A DNA stretch of 45,434 bases from Dissophora ornata (GCA_025201705.1 MU616755.1:1-45434), one strand, 5' to 3'; shown: positions 21,791-33,480, counted from the stretch's first letter. The notes: generated from the letters alone by a model not told the origin. Program-made: numbers and translations.

Positions 21791-24700
21791 TTAGATGGCA
21801 CGGATGCGCATGTCTTCGATCTTCTTTTGGATCTCTGCTGGTGTTCTGTCCAGCTCATCAGCAATCATCCTCTTCTTATCGCCCGAAAGCAAGTTGTACT
21901 GCTCGCAAATGTCGCCATCAACCGTGCCCTAGTAGTTGCACACAAGAATAGAACATCGAGGCACGTTTTAGTAGTCCACATCGCCTCATAGTGATTATAT
22001 GATACCGATGATAATGATTATGTCTTACCTTGACAGGAACATGGTACCCGCGGTGGCTCAGATGGTCACGTCCCGCAAGCGGAGGCATCTCATTGCGCAT
22101 ATGCATTTCAAGAGTTTGGAAGAAATCAATGTCTTCTTTTGTCTGGAACGGGATAAAGATGCCAATACCTCCTAAAAATGAAGTATACAGGATCATCTCT
22201 CGTCCACCAGCCACAAAACTCGTCTTGGCCAACGACGTCAAAATATCACCAACATGATAATGGGCCATCAGATCAACCTTGTGCGCTGCTCCATGCAGAT
22301 AGCCCTTTCCGACAGACTTGCTTCCGGCCTCATCGTCGTCAATCTCCTGGCTGAGCTTTTGCGGTAACCGATCCACGAAAAAGTTTCCAAACTTGTCGCC
22401 TGCTGCCACAGTATCATAATCAATCATGGCCGAGCACGAAATCCATCTTGGTGCCTTGTCATCTGCAAATATAACAATCTTGTTGTCCGCTGCAACATAA
22501 GAAGCATAGTGTACCGACTCCTGTACGTCGCCAATAACGATTCGTCCACCTTGGTTGTGGAGAGTCACGATACAGTTAGGGATTGTGCGGTTCTCACACT
22601 TCCGGAGCAGCTTGCGTTTGCCGAGATCATAGATCCGAAGGGTCTTGCCAATTCCTGCCAAGAGTCGTCCCTGAAAGTGAAGGAGTGCGTGAGGCACCTC
22701 ATCCACGGGGGTTTTATGGACCAGTTTCAAGCTCATACCGTCGTCGACAAATCTGTAGATGTGAATGAATCCCGACGATAGAGACTTTGGTGACAAGGTC
22801 ACATCAGCTGCAGTACCGACGGCCAAGAACAAATCGCCAGCCTCCACCGCAAAATTCAGGATGGCCAAGCTGAACGCAGCCTCGTTCTGTTCCAGCTCCA
22901 ATTTGAATGTTGTCTCGCCTGTAGCTGGATTCAGGATCCTAATAAGCGACGCCCACTTTCCTGGCGCCGACCTGGTATTTCCGAAAACGACGGGGTCTAG
23001 ATCCTGGCCCTCCTCCTCCTCCTGGATTCCAAGTTCCCCCAGCCTCTTCTTTTTCTCCAGCGCTGAATAAGTCTGGTGGTCCGTTTCAATGACCGCGATC
23101 GACTTGTGCACAGGGTTGACTACGAATCTGCGTGGCGTGTATGTCAGCGGGATGGCAGTCTCATTAAAGACCTGACCAAACTTCTCGATGGTGAAGATCT
23201 TCAGCTCGTTTCCTGCAATAGCGACAATTCCCTCTAGACACTGCTCTGACGTAAAGCTAGCTGCAAACTCGAGCGCCTCATACGACAGAGGGTTCAGGTG
23301 AATGCGCGACTGCATCTGGTAGCTGAGCCACGGTCTGCTGGACAGAGCCAAGACAGCAGGGTTTCCTGCCATGTTCAGCTCGAATAGCTTGACTGCACGG
23401 GCACCCAAGAACCGAGTGCGGGTATCCGAAAGCTGTCCCGTGGTCTGGTCCAAGACGGTGCGCAGCAACACTCCGTTTTGAAGACCAATGTTCAAGTAGA
23501 GTGTTGTCAAAGATCCTTCCGAGATCTGATCCGGCATGTCGATCATGACCAAAGATTCCGGCACAGCCGACAAAGCCTGCATGCTGAGGGGCTCGAGACA
23601 TGATGAAGCATCCAGACTCAAAATACGGACAGTGTTATCATCACATCCAACCGCCAAGAAGCGCACGCGTCTTCGTCCTGCAGGCAAAGGTTGAATGCTG
23701 AGACAGGTGACATTGCCGGACATCTCCCTCCTGACATGCGATTCACTCAAGTTGCCACTCTCATCGACCTCAAAGTAGACGAGCTCGCCTCCCGTCAGCG
23801 CAATCACGACCTGCTGTCTGTTCGTGGCTGCGCGAACAATCTGTCTGCCTCCTGGTGCCCTCCATTCCGTGACCTGCTTGTTGGCGCGGATATGTCGGAT
23901 ACCCTGGGGGTAGATCTGGAGCAGAGCATCCTGACCAAGCTGTTGTACGGCGATCGTTGGGGTTGTTGCCAAAAATCCGGTATCGGTGACCTCTTCAACG
24001 GTCTCGCCAATGGACAAGATCAAAGTTGCATTAGAGAAGGAGACGATGATATACTGGTCATACAAGTCCTCCGCTGTCAGGCGAGTCGTCCAGACCGCCG
24101 TTGGATTGGCTGGCAGAGGCGAGACAGCCATTTCGGTGACTTCCAGACCATGTCGTAATATCCTCATCGTCGACCTTGAGCCTCGTCCGCACAAAGCGTA
24201 GATCTGAGGCGTGTCTTCGTCCGTAAGGTTAAGGACCTACAGTGATATCATGATAAGAAGCATTAGCTATGCAGATGCTCATATGTGATGCACAAAGCAC
24301 TGAAAGGTTAGGTCCCAGTGATCGTACCTTGGCATCCGTCAATGGCGCCATGCTGGTGAGCTCATCCACCAGCAGCAAGTTCTCGAGCGGTCTTGGCTTA
24401 AAATAGACCTTGATGTCCAAGCGCTCGCCATCCGCTGCCATGAAGTCGTTGCTGGAATATTCAGGAGTGTCGTCATCGTCGCCCAACTTTTCGAACTGGT
24501 AAAAGGAGCTTTTCAAATAAACGTACAACTGTCAGCACTGAGGCACGACACCCTCGACAGCGACATGAACCCTGAACAATTTGCCAACTTACTGGTTTCC
24601 GAATTCGCTTGCGACAAATAAAAATCCGCTCTTCAGAATGCACAGCCCTGATGCTACTGAGACAGTGTCAAAGTACTTGATCTTGATCTCAGTGACAGTG

Positions 24701-26139
24701 TCGCCGGTATACTCGATGGTGACTTTATACAAGTCGCCCTCTTCGCTTTGCAGCAGCAAGAAGAACGAGTTCTATTTGTGAATGATAAGCAGCCCAGTGT
24801 GAATAAAGGCGTAGTCCAGGAGCTGAATGTCCTAAAAGGTCCGATTTGACGGGTTCCGTACCTTCATTTTGTGCACGACTCCTGAAACAATCAGTAGACC
24901 GCGATTCTTGTCCTCCAATGGGTTCTTCCGTCTTGGTATAGGCACTGTGAGGGTGGCAGAGCCGATATGCTTATATGTGATATAGTTCTCAGAACACACA
25001 AGCACTCCTGATGGTCCGTCAGTGCCGCCAGGAACTAGAATAAGAGTTCCGAGATAAGATACTCGAGTCAGATCCGCTGTTGACATAATAAAACACTTTT
25101 GGTGTATTAGGCCCTGTCATCTTACCTGCAATTAGCATGTTGGATTTTCGATCGACGGCCTCGCTCCACTTCCTGACGACGTGGTTCAAGCCAAGATCCA
25201 ACTCGTAATACGTCAGCATCTAGGGCCAACAAAATTTCTGCGTTAGAGGCGTAATTTAGCAGCATGGATACGTCCCATATAGGTTATTTACGGTTATTTG
25301 ATGAGTGCTAACCTTTTCCGTCTCTTTGAGGGCCTCCCCTGTAGGATCCTGATCCGCCTCTGAATAGTCGACTTCCAGGCATGCAAAGATAGGGTTCTCA
25401 AATCCAACATCGACTCCTGTGCAATAATGTACGATCGTGTGGGATTTGTGCGCCTCCAACGGCGATCCGATTGTCAACCTGGCAGCGATGTCTCTGTTTA
25501 AAATATACACGAGTTTCTGCTTTTCCATTGAACCTATACAACCACAAGAAAAAAGAAAACATGAAGTTGTCAGGGATATCCTATTGATGTCATCTGTTGA
25601 TAGGAGACACAGCAGTTGGATCGTAGGACCTTACCAATCATGACAGCGCGACCTTTAGGATCGGTAGCGAGATATTGTCCTGGCACAATTCTGCGGCATC
25701 CTGACTTGCCAAAGGTTTCCTGATGCACCTTCTCAAACACATTTTTGGTAGGGCTATATTCCAAAATGACGATCCTTCCAGAGTCTGAGCCAATAACGAT
25801 GTAATCTATGCCATACAAATCAAATTAAAGCGATCAGAATTCAGAACGCGCCTTTTTCGATCTCCATGCTGATGTTGTTGATGTGACGACTGGGCCCTGC
25901 TGCTCTGCTTTACCTTTAGATGCACCGGTGAGACGAAAGGAGGCAAGGGAGCGGATAACGCCAAATACATCGTGGGAGAGGATTGAATGGACTTTGCCGG
26001 TGGTGGTGTCGGGTCTGAGCAGCTCGATCCTGGAGACGTGCGAGACGACGAGCTCTTGTTGCCTGGTTCCCGAAAAGTTACCGAGGATGGCCTGGTTGAT
26101 GGCATTGGGTGCCTGCAAGGTCAGGTTATACAGAAACAT
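21791..26139 (-). CDS. RSE1: Splicing factor 3B subunit 3 (SF3b130/Rse1)
   Basis: Nine exons (26139-25914, 25805-25635, 25533-25313, 25219-25126, 25076-24862, 24771-24593, 24508-24328, 24236-22029, 21928-21791) join in frame to 1,210 aa, against 1,217 in human SF3B3. The protein is a triple beta-propeller scaffold of the U2 snRNP SF3b complex, needed for branch-site recognition in the nucleus. Seen along the sequence: MFLYNLTLQ start, [135 protein letters not shown], and the C-terminal [18 protein letters not shown], all diagnostic for SF3B3 rather than DDB1 or CPSF160. The acidic insert after propeller C contacts is shorter than in animals. No lesion was found. Confidence 0.97.
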
Positions 26140-26341
26140 GGCTCAGGGGTTCGTCTTTTCTGTGCCACTCCTGCGAGAGAGTGAAATGACAATGTCGAGT
26201 AAAGGAGCGTTGAAAGGCGTACACCAAGGTCCAAAGTCCTTATGACGTCCCTATCATTATTTCCAAGCAAGCTCTGTGAAAATTTCTCTCCAAAATTCAC
26301 TCTGTCCATGCAGTGTTAAAGTTCTAATGAACAATCGAGTA

Positions 26342-26419
26342 ATTTAACTATTGCATCCTAGAAGAAAGATATGGCATATTATTTAACTATTGCATCCTAG
26401 AAGAAAGATATGGCATATT
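26342..26419. repeat. Perfect 39-bp tandem duplication
   Basis: The units at 26342-26380 and 26381-26419 are identical (start ATTTAACTATTGC, end GATATGGCATATT). The duplication is recent since no base differs. It lies about 200 bp upstream of the SF3B3 start codon. Confidence 0.95.
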
Positions 26420-27140
26420 TTGCGAGCTTGACAAATGTGTTGAAAAGTAAAATGTACCACTGTTTCCAAAATGGAATATAGGATGTTGTTATCCATGTTG
26501 TTCGCTGTCTCGTCGTACTCTGCAGTAGAAAATATACACAAAAAAAAATCCACAAGTTTGTTATTGCTGTGTCTGTCATCCATGTTGCTTTGCCCTGGAA
26601 TTTTCTTGTCAGCGCAACCTCGCACTAGTTTGTCAACCAAAAGTTCCTCTGTCAGGTCAACATTGTGAGCCTTCCCACTTTGACAAAACACAGCAGTGAC
26701 AACACTCGCCCTCAAGGTCTCCTAGTCGGATATAATACTAATACACAAATGGTCTACGGACGATTTGTTGGAGACAGTTTTTGATTTTATTTTTTCACCA
26801 AAGACATGAAATAAACAAATTGCGGCCAGGTGAAGAATAATTTTTTGTTCTTGCGTGCGCGCATTGAGAAGATGAAAAAAAAATAAAGGTATATCCCATG
26901 CCTTGGTTATTAGAATATCGCGGGGTGAATTCGAGCGACTGCTGACCGAAAGCATGGACTTTCTAGCTAATATTGGAAACATTTTGACGACAAAAGAGCT
27001 GTAGGTTTTATCAGCCCATGCCGCTTCGAGGTTCCGTGGTAATATTTCGAAATGTTCTACCTGGGGTTAGAACCCCGTCTGTTGAGGCCCATCCTTTGGA
27101 CTCTGTCGAAGACAGAGCAGCGGATTACGCCAAACCAGCA
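26420..27140. other. AT-rich spacer, no gene seen
   Basis: Short overlapping frames only; no family features. It separates the SF3B3 promoter from the pogo-like remnant. Confidence 0.4.
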
Positions 27141-29130
27141 AAAGACACTCAATTGAAATTTGCAGAAATTTTTTTAGTGTCCCCTTGAATTGAAGAATAG
27201 AGCCAAAGTCACGTGCGACAATCACATGACATGTTGGGATTAAAAATCACATGATCTACAAAAAATCGTGCTCTGTTTATTTCACGCTCAGGTCGCTGCT
27301 GTCCAGGACACACTTGACCCACACGACGCGGACCGCACGTTACTACAGAGCCTGCTGGGATTTTTGATAGGAGATGTGCGTTAACCCATGGGAACGCGAC
27401 TGGTTATGTAGCGTTGGTGGATACCTTCATTGCGAAGGGGAGATTATTCGTTATTAAACCAGAGAGAAAAAAATTTTGTTTGAAATTTTCGCTGATCGCT
27501 TTTTGCTGTACGACTGATAATCGCTTTCAAAACTTGGCATCGACCCAACTGGGCTTCAGGAAAAAAGAGGAGCGTGCCTCCGGCCAACGTAGCCTCACCA
27601 AGAAACGAAAAGTTCCCCAAGTCCGAGCTTAAGACGTTGGAGTAGAGACGACTGGAATAGTATCAAATCCTTCTCGACTGTGCAAGGAATAGGGAGATGG
27701 AGTCGGCTCTTGTGCTCCCAATACGCGGCCTCATACACGAGAATCTTGTATATCGACAAACATCACTATCTTGTTCCTCGACAGGTTGACATTCCGTGAA
27801 AGTTTTCATTTGGCAACTTCGGCAGTCTTATTGGATGTGATATACAAAAGTTCACGATCCACAAGATATACGAGCGCCAGGGGGAATTTCGTGCAGGGCA
27901 AAGAAAAACTCCTCGCGACTGCGTACTACGTGTTGAAGCAAAGGCAGTCGGACCTGGAGAATGCCATAGTCAAATGGTTGCAAGACCAGTGTACACGACG
28001 AAATTCTGTTACCAAGAGGATGATATTGGAGGCCACTATTACATCATACACCATTCTCGCGGATCTACGGCAACCATTCAATAACGACGTCAACGATTGT
28101 CGGCCTTCCCTTTCAGCTTCCTGGTTTGATGGTGCCAAGAAGTGTCATCGTATCACGCATTGTCAGCTTCATAGATCGTCGGCATCTGGAGATCTGAAGG
28201 CAATCGAGCCAGAACTTGTTGAGATCATAGCACTCTGTGCACAATGCACGCCAGACACCATACGCAACTGTAATGAAACTGGCTTCTACTTGAAGGAGCC
28301 GGACCACAAGTCGTACACTATACTCCTTTCAGAAGCTGGGATTAAGGCAAACATGAACTGTCGAGTCACCGCCACGTTTCGTGTTAACGCCTCGGGTACT
28401 TCCCCCGCAAAGGCAGCCTCGGTTGATGTTCTGAAGCCTCTTGTCATCGGAAAAATTGTCGCGGGCACTTTTTTCTTTTTTTGTTAATTCAGGCATGTTT
28501 GGTGAATTTGCATGTTGCGGATAACTAATGCAACTTCTTTATTGTTGGGAAGAATTTGGCTTTGGATGTTGATACTGAGTTGGAAGCTACGATGTCCTCG
28601 AAGAATTCTAAGTCTGGCTGGATGGCTAGTTTCATTTTCAAGAAGCGGCTCCAGGAATTTGACGATCGACTCAAGGAGCCGACATTACTCATTCTCGACT
28701 CGGCACCAACGAGCCATGGAAGCATCTACGCATCCAACGACTTCCGGTTAACTCAACGTTCGTCAAGCAGGACCTAGGCGCGGTGGTTATTAGCACGTTC
28801 AAGAGGTCGTTCTAGAGATGCTTTGTAACGAGACTTCTCGCGTCAGAACTCTCACTATAGCCAAGTCGATATCGAACTGACATGCGTAGTCGATGATCCC
28901 ATACGCGTGGAAATCTGTCGCCGCAAGGACAATCAGGAACAGCTTCGCCAAAACACCAATTCTTCCAGAAGAAATGCGACAGCAGCTCAAAGCAGGGTAC
29001 TACAAACGCAGAGAAGCAGCATGTACTCCAGTACGCGCGACGCTGCTTATACCAAGCACAAGAAAGGGCACTTGGAACGTCTCATTGCATTGGTCGCAGG
29101 ACATGGAATGGACATTCTCGGCTGCTGAGG
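27141..29130 (+). pseudogene. Dead pogo/Tigger-type (Tc1-mariner superfamily) DDE transposase
   Basis: The parts of one transposase appear in order on the plus strand. At 27,144 there is a TQLKFAEIF-like helix of the first helix-turn-helix. The frame 27771-28487 carries a CENP-B-type helix-turn-helix region (LENAIVKWLQDQC, then ASWFDGAKKCHRI), the first catalytic block (IRNCNETGFYLKEP) and a LKPLVIGK block. At 28,556-28,777 comes SGWMASFIFKKRLQEFDD and LLILDSAPTSH, the second-Asp block. A C-terminal helix (AWKSVAARTIRNSFAKTPIL) lies at 28,902-28,962. Frameshifts and stops separate them, and the first catalytic Asp of the usual DETG is Asn (NETG). I did not find clear terminal inverted repeats. 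Confidence 0.75.
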
Positions 29131-29453
29131 ACAAGGGTGAGTCAGGTCTGGTTGAAGAACAAGAAACGGGGCAGCAGGTGTCGAGCTCTTCAATTGTTAC
29201 AACAATGAGAATACACTGGTCTCCAGCACTCACGGTTCGCCTCGTTTGTCAAATAGTCCAGTATGCTTATCATGCTCTGTGATGGGCAAAGCACTTTCAA
29301 TCCAAGTCACCTGGAGAGCATGGTGAGGAAACCCAAAAACAAGAACATGGATAACACATACCGTATGCTCAAAGGGTTAATGCAATCCTTGCGCACACAG
29401 GAGCTGAAGAGACACCACCAGAGAGCTGACACATATGATAAACTTGTGAATGT
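29131..29453. other. Spacer downstream of the pogo remnant
   Basis: An open frame at 29263-29457 (plus) encodes a basic peptide (MVRKPKNKNMDNTYRMLKGL) without a recognisable family. It could be the tail of another degraded gene. Confidence 0.25.
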
Positions 29454-29885
29454 CTAGTGTGGGGGGGCGACCCAGACCCGGGACTTGAAGAAGGCAATGT
29501 ATTCCAGCTGGATCAACTCAGCGCGGATCTGGCGGTTCTCTGCAAGGATCTCGGCTCTGGTGGAGTCAAGAAGTGCTCGGTCGGGCGTGTGCCAGGACAT
29601 TTTCTATGGCGACGGACTGGCTCAAGAGCGTGCCCAGTCGTGCGATGGTACGGTCCCAGTGGGGAACCTTGCGGCGTCCCGTTCGGCGGTAACTAGGTTT
29701 CGGTGATACACTTTTGACGGCACGGAGATCCTAATGAACTCAACAGAGACAGGTTACTCAGAGCCAGGAACGACGGGTTGGGGTGTGGGCACCCGCTTGG
29801 GGGAAGTCACGGCGGGCTCGGGAGAATGTTCATCAGATGGAGGAGATGGTGTGGAGGGTAAAATGTGGGGGTAGTAGATGGCCAT
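29454..29885 (-). pseudogene. Remnant of an unrecognised minus-strand gene (N-terminal part, shared with 33,380-33,480)
   Basis: Reading the minus strand from an ATG at 29,885 gives MAIYYPHILPSTPSPPSDEH, a Pro-rich stretch, then TPQPVVPGSE and a stop. The same frame continues after the stop as PVSVEFIRISVPSKVYHRN. The segment from TPQPVV to YHRN is repeated with about 85 percent DNA identity at 33,473-33,381, where the stop codon is Gln. A separate frame, 29,600-29,454, encodes 48 aa with a leucine-rich amphipathic helix (AEILAENRQIRAELIQLEY) ending KSRVWVAPPH before its stop. These parts probably belonged to one spliced gene that has decayed. No known domain was recognised. Confidence 0.45.
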
Positions 29886-30234
29886 GTTGAGGGATGCGAA
29901 GAGTTGGGGGTGGTCAGAGTGGGTTGGAGGACGTGTTGAGGAATGAGGAAGCGAATGGAGGGAAAATGATGGAAATGTTGTTTTGTCTTTGCATGAGGAT
30001 GAAGATGGTGTGATGGACAGGAGGAAAGATAGACCAATTGATGAGGATCAAGGGAAAAAGAGATCACAATGGCGAACGAACGAAATGGGCGCGCATGTTG
30101 AGAGAGGGAGGGGAGAGGAGGGAGGGGAGAGGAGGGAGGAAAGGAGGATTTTTTTAGTACGGTCATCCTTCGCGAGGACGGTCGTCACGTAATACAGCGA
30201 GAGGGCGCCGCAGGAACAGTCCAGTCGTCAAATC
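29886..30234. other. Spacer, purine-rich
   Basis: The plus strand is strongly purine-rich from 29,990 to 30,150 (GGAGGGGAGAGGAGG near 30,120). No gene was recognised. Confidence 0.35.
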
Positions 30235-30320
30235 GCACATCTCCACTGCGCTTTCGTCGCGTTATTAAACCAGAGAGACATGTTGTTATAAAAAAAAAAA
30301 AAGGCACATCTCCACTGCGC
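30235..30320 (+). mobile_element. 52-bp poly(A)-tailed insertion with a perfect 17-bp target-site duplication
   Basis: GCACATCTCCACTGCGC is present at 30235-30251 and 30304-30320 without mismatch. The insert (30252-30303) reads TTTCGTCG, then CGTTATTAAACCAGAGAGAC, ATGTTGTTAT and a 13-A run followed by G. Target-site duplication plus an A-tail identifies a target-primed reverse-transcription event. The string CGTTATTRAACCAGAGAGA is also found in LINE copy B at about 2,984 (inside its RNase H region) and at about 27,450, next to another A-run. Confidence 0.85.
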
Positions 30321-30396
30321 ACGACCACGGGAGGGAGGGAAGGAAAAGGAATAGAACGGTCGAAGGCATGATGTGTGTGAGTGATGAGTCTGGGAG

Positions 30397-30443
30397 CCCT
30401 TTTGTCTTAATTTGGATAACTCCCTTTTGTCTTAATTTGGATA
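30397..30443. repeat. 22-bp direct duplication in the unit-1 promoter
   Basis: CCCTTTTGTCTTAATTTGGA plus TA occurs at 30397-30418 and 30422-30443 (25-bp period). It sits 33 bp before the TATA box of the unit-1 ORF. Confidence 0.9.
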
Positions 30444-30475
30444 TTGGTTCCCGTTGTAATGAGAGCCAGGTGCAG

Positions 30476-30483
30476 TATAAAAG
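30476..30483 (+). promoter_or_regulatory. TATA box of unit-1 ORF
   Basis: TATAAAAG; the paralogous units carry TATAAAAAG at 37,050-37,058 and 40,835-40,843 upstream of aligned start codons, so this is a conserved promoter element. Confidence 0.6.
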
Positions 30484-30624
30484 GGTAGCCTCGGTTTGAG
30501 TAAAAACACCTAAAAAATTAAAAAATTAAACTCTACGATCTTTTCAACTGTCCACCTTTCGTTCCAAGAAAACCACCAATACGCCCTCCTCGACATTCGC
30601 GTTCCTTGCTCCAATATTAAGAGC

Positions 30625-31930
30625 ATATCTTCCTTCCCCCTTGCCTACATATTCAACACCCACGATTGAATCGACTGAGTGCGCAAATCAATGTCCTGTC
30701 CTGATTGAGGATCAGCAAACATTCACCCCTCTTCTCGGGGACATGTCACCGGCCAATACCTCGTCGTCTAATACGCTCTCGGCTATACCTACCGACTGTA
30801 CCCAGCATGCTCCCTCCGGTGCAGTGCACGTCAGTTACAGTGACCACCTAGTCCCTGTGTACAATGGTGTGTCCGCAACTCCCGCATTGCAGCCCACCGA
30901 GTTACATACCAATGTTGTGGCAGGTGTTGCAGCACCTTTTGATAGCACGCGATTTATTATTCCATTGTATCCATTGGACGTCATGCCTGATCCCCGTTTT
31001 GACACCACGAGTGCTGTTGCACATGAGCAGCGAATCAATGCAGTCTTTTGTGATACTCAAACTGGACCCATGCTATCACGACCATTTGCAAGTATACCCA
31101 TGGATCTTCCCGGAGACCTGCCGCTGGTTTATACCTCGTCGCCTAATACGCTCTCGGCTATACCAACCAGCTGCACCTGGCATGCTCCCTCCGGTGCAGT
31201 GCACGTCAGTTACAGTGACCACCTAGTCCCTGTGTACAATGGTGTGTCCGCAACTCCCGAATTGCAGCCCACCGAGCTACATCGCAGTGTTATAGCAGGT
31301 GTTGCAGCACCCTTCAATAACGCGCGATTTATCCCCCCATCGACCTTGGACGTCATGCCCGATCCCCGATTTGACACCACGAGCGCCGTTGCACAAGAGA
31401 AAGAAGTCTACGCAGTCTTTTGTGATTCTCAAACTGGACCCATGCTATCACAACCATCTGCAAGGCTATCCATGGAAATCCCAGCACCGATTGCTGAGAC
31501 AATGAACACGGCCAGGCTGCATGGCTCCTCGTTTAACTACCTCCATCATCAGTCACTGCCACCGACGCCACACATGTTGCCAGCGCAAGCAGATACAGCT
31601 TTCCAATCATGGTCGCCTTCTTCGACAACCTCACCATACATTCCAGCACCGGTACTCGCTTCTTCACTATCTCCATCATTGTCTAATTTTTCTCCACCTC
31701 TTCTATCGCCTCAACCCACTCCACTAAGAGCACAGTCCACCGCCTCAACAAATACCATGCCATTGTCCCCATCGAGACGTCAAGACTACTACTTCACGGA
31801 GCCCTACCAGCCGCTGAAGCGTAAAGTTGACGGACGCAAGTGCAACTGCCGAAAGACATTGAAGCAGCTGAAGGCCCGAAAGGAGGAAGAAAGAGAAAGA
31901 GCGCAGAAGCTCCTGCAGAAAACTTCATGA
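30625..31930 (+). pseudogene. Unit 1: Pro/Ser/Thr-rich repeat ORF family, copy 1 (start codon lost)
   Basis: The open frame (about 430 codons to the TGA at 31,930) is a paralogue of the ORFs at 37,147 and 40,945. The aligned start codon is ATA (30,625) and two bases are missing just after it, so the frame that matches the family has no ATG until 30,743. It contains two tandem copies of a roughly 124-aa module (30,737-31,111 and 31,112-31,480) with shared strings NTLSAIPT, HAPSGAVHVSYSDHLVPVYN, DVMPDPRFDTTSAV and DTQTGPMLS. A Ser/Pro-rich linker leads to a basic, helical C-terminus (YFTEPYQPLKRKVDGRKCN, then KTLKQLKARKEEERERAQKL). No known domain was recognised; the basic tail could bind nucleic acid or act as a nuclear localisation signal, which is inference. 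Expression from the downstream ATG cannot be excluded. Confidence 0.6.
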
Positions 31931-32160
31931 ATGCATTCCTAGATAGCACACACAAACAGTGGAATAGCAGAATACATCTACACACATGAGTCATGAACAC
32001 CACATTCGTTACGGGAAGTTTGTCTCTGTGCCTCAGAAACTCGTGTAGGATTGACAACGAGAGCTTGACGAGTCTAGGATTCAAGGCTGTGGAGACACAA
32101 GTCTCGGGTCTTCCCTACCCTCGTGTAACTGTTGTACTGAGTGAGTCCTGGAAACTAGGC
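31931..32160. repeat. Conserved 3' flank of the ORF family, copy 1
   Basis: DNA downstream of the stop matches the same positions in units 2 and 3 (GTCATGAACA..., then GTGGAGACACAAGTCTCGGG). In the plus frame it reads MNTTFVTGSLSLCLRN, KAVETQVSGLP. It may be 3' UTR or a further exon. Confidence 0.6.
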
Positions 32161-33480
32161 AGTTGGACAACAATGGACGTGGTGTGGATGCTTCAAGAAT
32201 GTAATCGAAAACGCAGGCTTCAAGTTTATTGAGGAGATCAAGCGAAGGATGATAGAAGAGGAGGAACGTATTGCTAACAGTATGTTCTTACCAGTCGTAT
32301 CTATTCGCAAGAACAATGTCCACACTGCTTTGATGTAGTTGCGCTATCGACATAAGTCATATCCATCATGGCAACGTCCTACAATAAACTGACGCTCCGG
32401 GACACTGTCCACCTGGCTTTGAGGAGTTCGTTCACTTGAAAAAATGCAGCTTAGGGACAATGCCAGACAAGTTTAACTGAACAAGTGGGTCGTATCGACG
32501 GACTTGAGTGAAATGGTTTAATGCGTCCCTAGGGTATTTATGTGCCACGACTTTGCGAATACGAGGGTTGGTCTGTATGTGAGCGGGGTTAATAAACGAA
32601 GGATTGAAAGAAGGTCGGGATTGAGGAGGATAGGTTGGAATCCCGAGAGTTCGGGAAGAACAAGAGTGAGCCCGTGGCTCACACACCCTTTTAACCCTGT
32701 TTTTATTGGGTGCAAGAACAATTACGGGCGCGTAGACTATTGAAGCACTATTCAGTCGCTTATTTTTTGTTGTGCGGCTGAATCATGTCGTCGTTACCGA
32801 CATGACGTTCAAAGATCGTTTGTGTTGACCTACAAACTAGCTAATCGAATTTGGGTCTGAGAGTACTGCGGTCCGAGTCCATTCCCATGCAAAGCAAAGC
32901 GGTTGGCTAACGCATGCATTAAAATAGTCGACAGTAGTTCCCTCCATTCCCTCTTCTCCGTTCTATGTGTTTTAATTGGCGGATCAGCGAGGTAAGGTCC
33001 TACTAAGGGATCTGTATTTGTACTCCATCTCGCGATAGAGGTCTGGTCAGGGCCTACTCGATGTCCGCGTTGTTGAAGTAGACTGTGAGACATCTGCGAA
33101 GCGAAGGATTGATCGAGTAATGATAGAGCAGTGGGCTGCCCACCTGCTGGTCAATGGCATCGACCGCCAGCAAGGGAGAGACAGTGCCGGGGAGGCCACG
33201 GAGGGGCGTGAGATGCTAGCCAAGTTCCGAGTTGGTGTAAACTTCAGTGTGGCAGAAGCTCGGGTTGGTGTTCCTAAGAATGTCTGAATTCCGGGGTGCA
33301 TTGGCACTAGCGGGGGTCACTCGGGAAGGGGCTAGGTCCGGGGGTCGAGCTGCATTGCTTCGAGATGTATTGTCACGTCTGGGTTTCGGTGATACACTGT
33401 TGACGGCATGGAGATCCCAATGAACTCAACAGGGACAGGCTGCTCAAAGACAGGAACGACGGGTTGGGGTGTGGCGGGTG
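32161..33480 (-). pseudogene. Unit 1: decayed minus-strand gene convergent on the ORF
   Basis: Several minus-strand frames look protein-coding and are conserved in unit 2 or elsewhere. From 5' to 3': TPQPVVPVFEQPVPVEF, ISMPSTVYHRNPDV (33,473-33,375; matches 29,885-29,700); TSRSNAARPPDLAPSRV, SDILRNTNPSFCHTEVYTNS, TVSPLLAVDAIDQQVGSPLL, YHYSINPSLRRCLTVYF (33,375-33,060); then KYPRDALNHFTQVRRYD, PLVQLNLSGIVPKLHFF (32,560-32,440); and DVAMMDMTYVDSATTSKQCG (32,376-32,317). Two in-frame stops in the middle block (in LG*HLTP and DIE*AL) are sense codons in the unit-2 copy, which shows the reading frame was once used. No family was recognised. Confidence 0.5.

Noticed and set aside
27050..27110. Possible tRNA (GGTTAGAACCCC resembles a T-loop)
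   Set aside because: No matching acceptor or anticodon stems could be paired around it.
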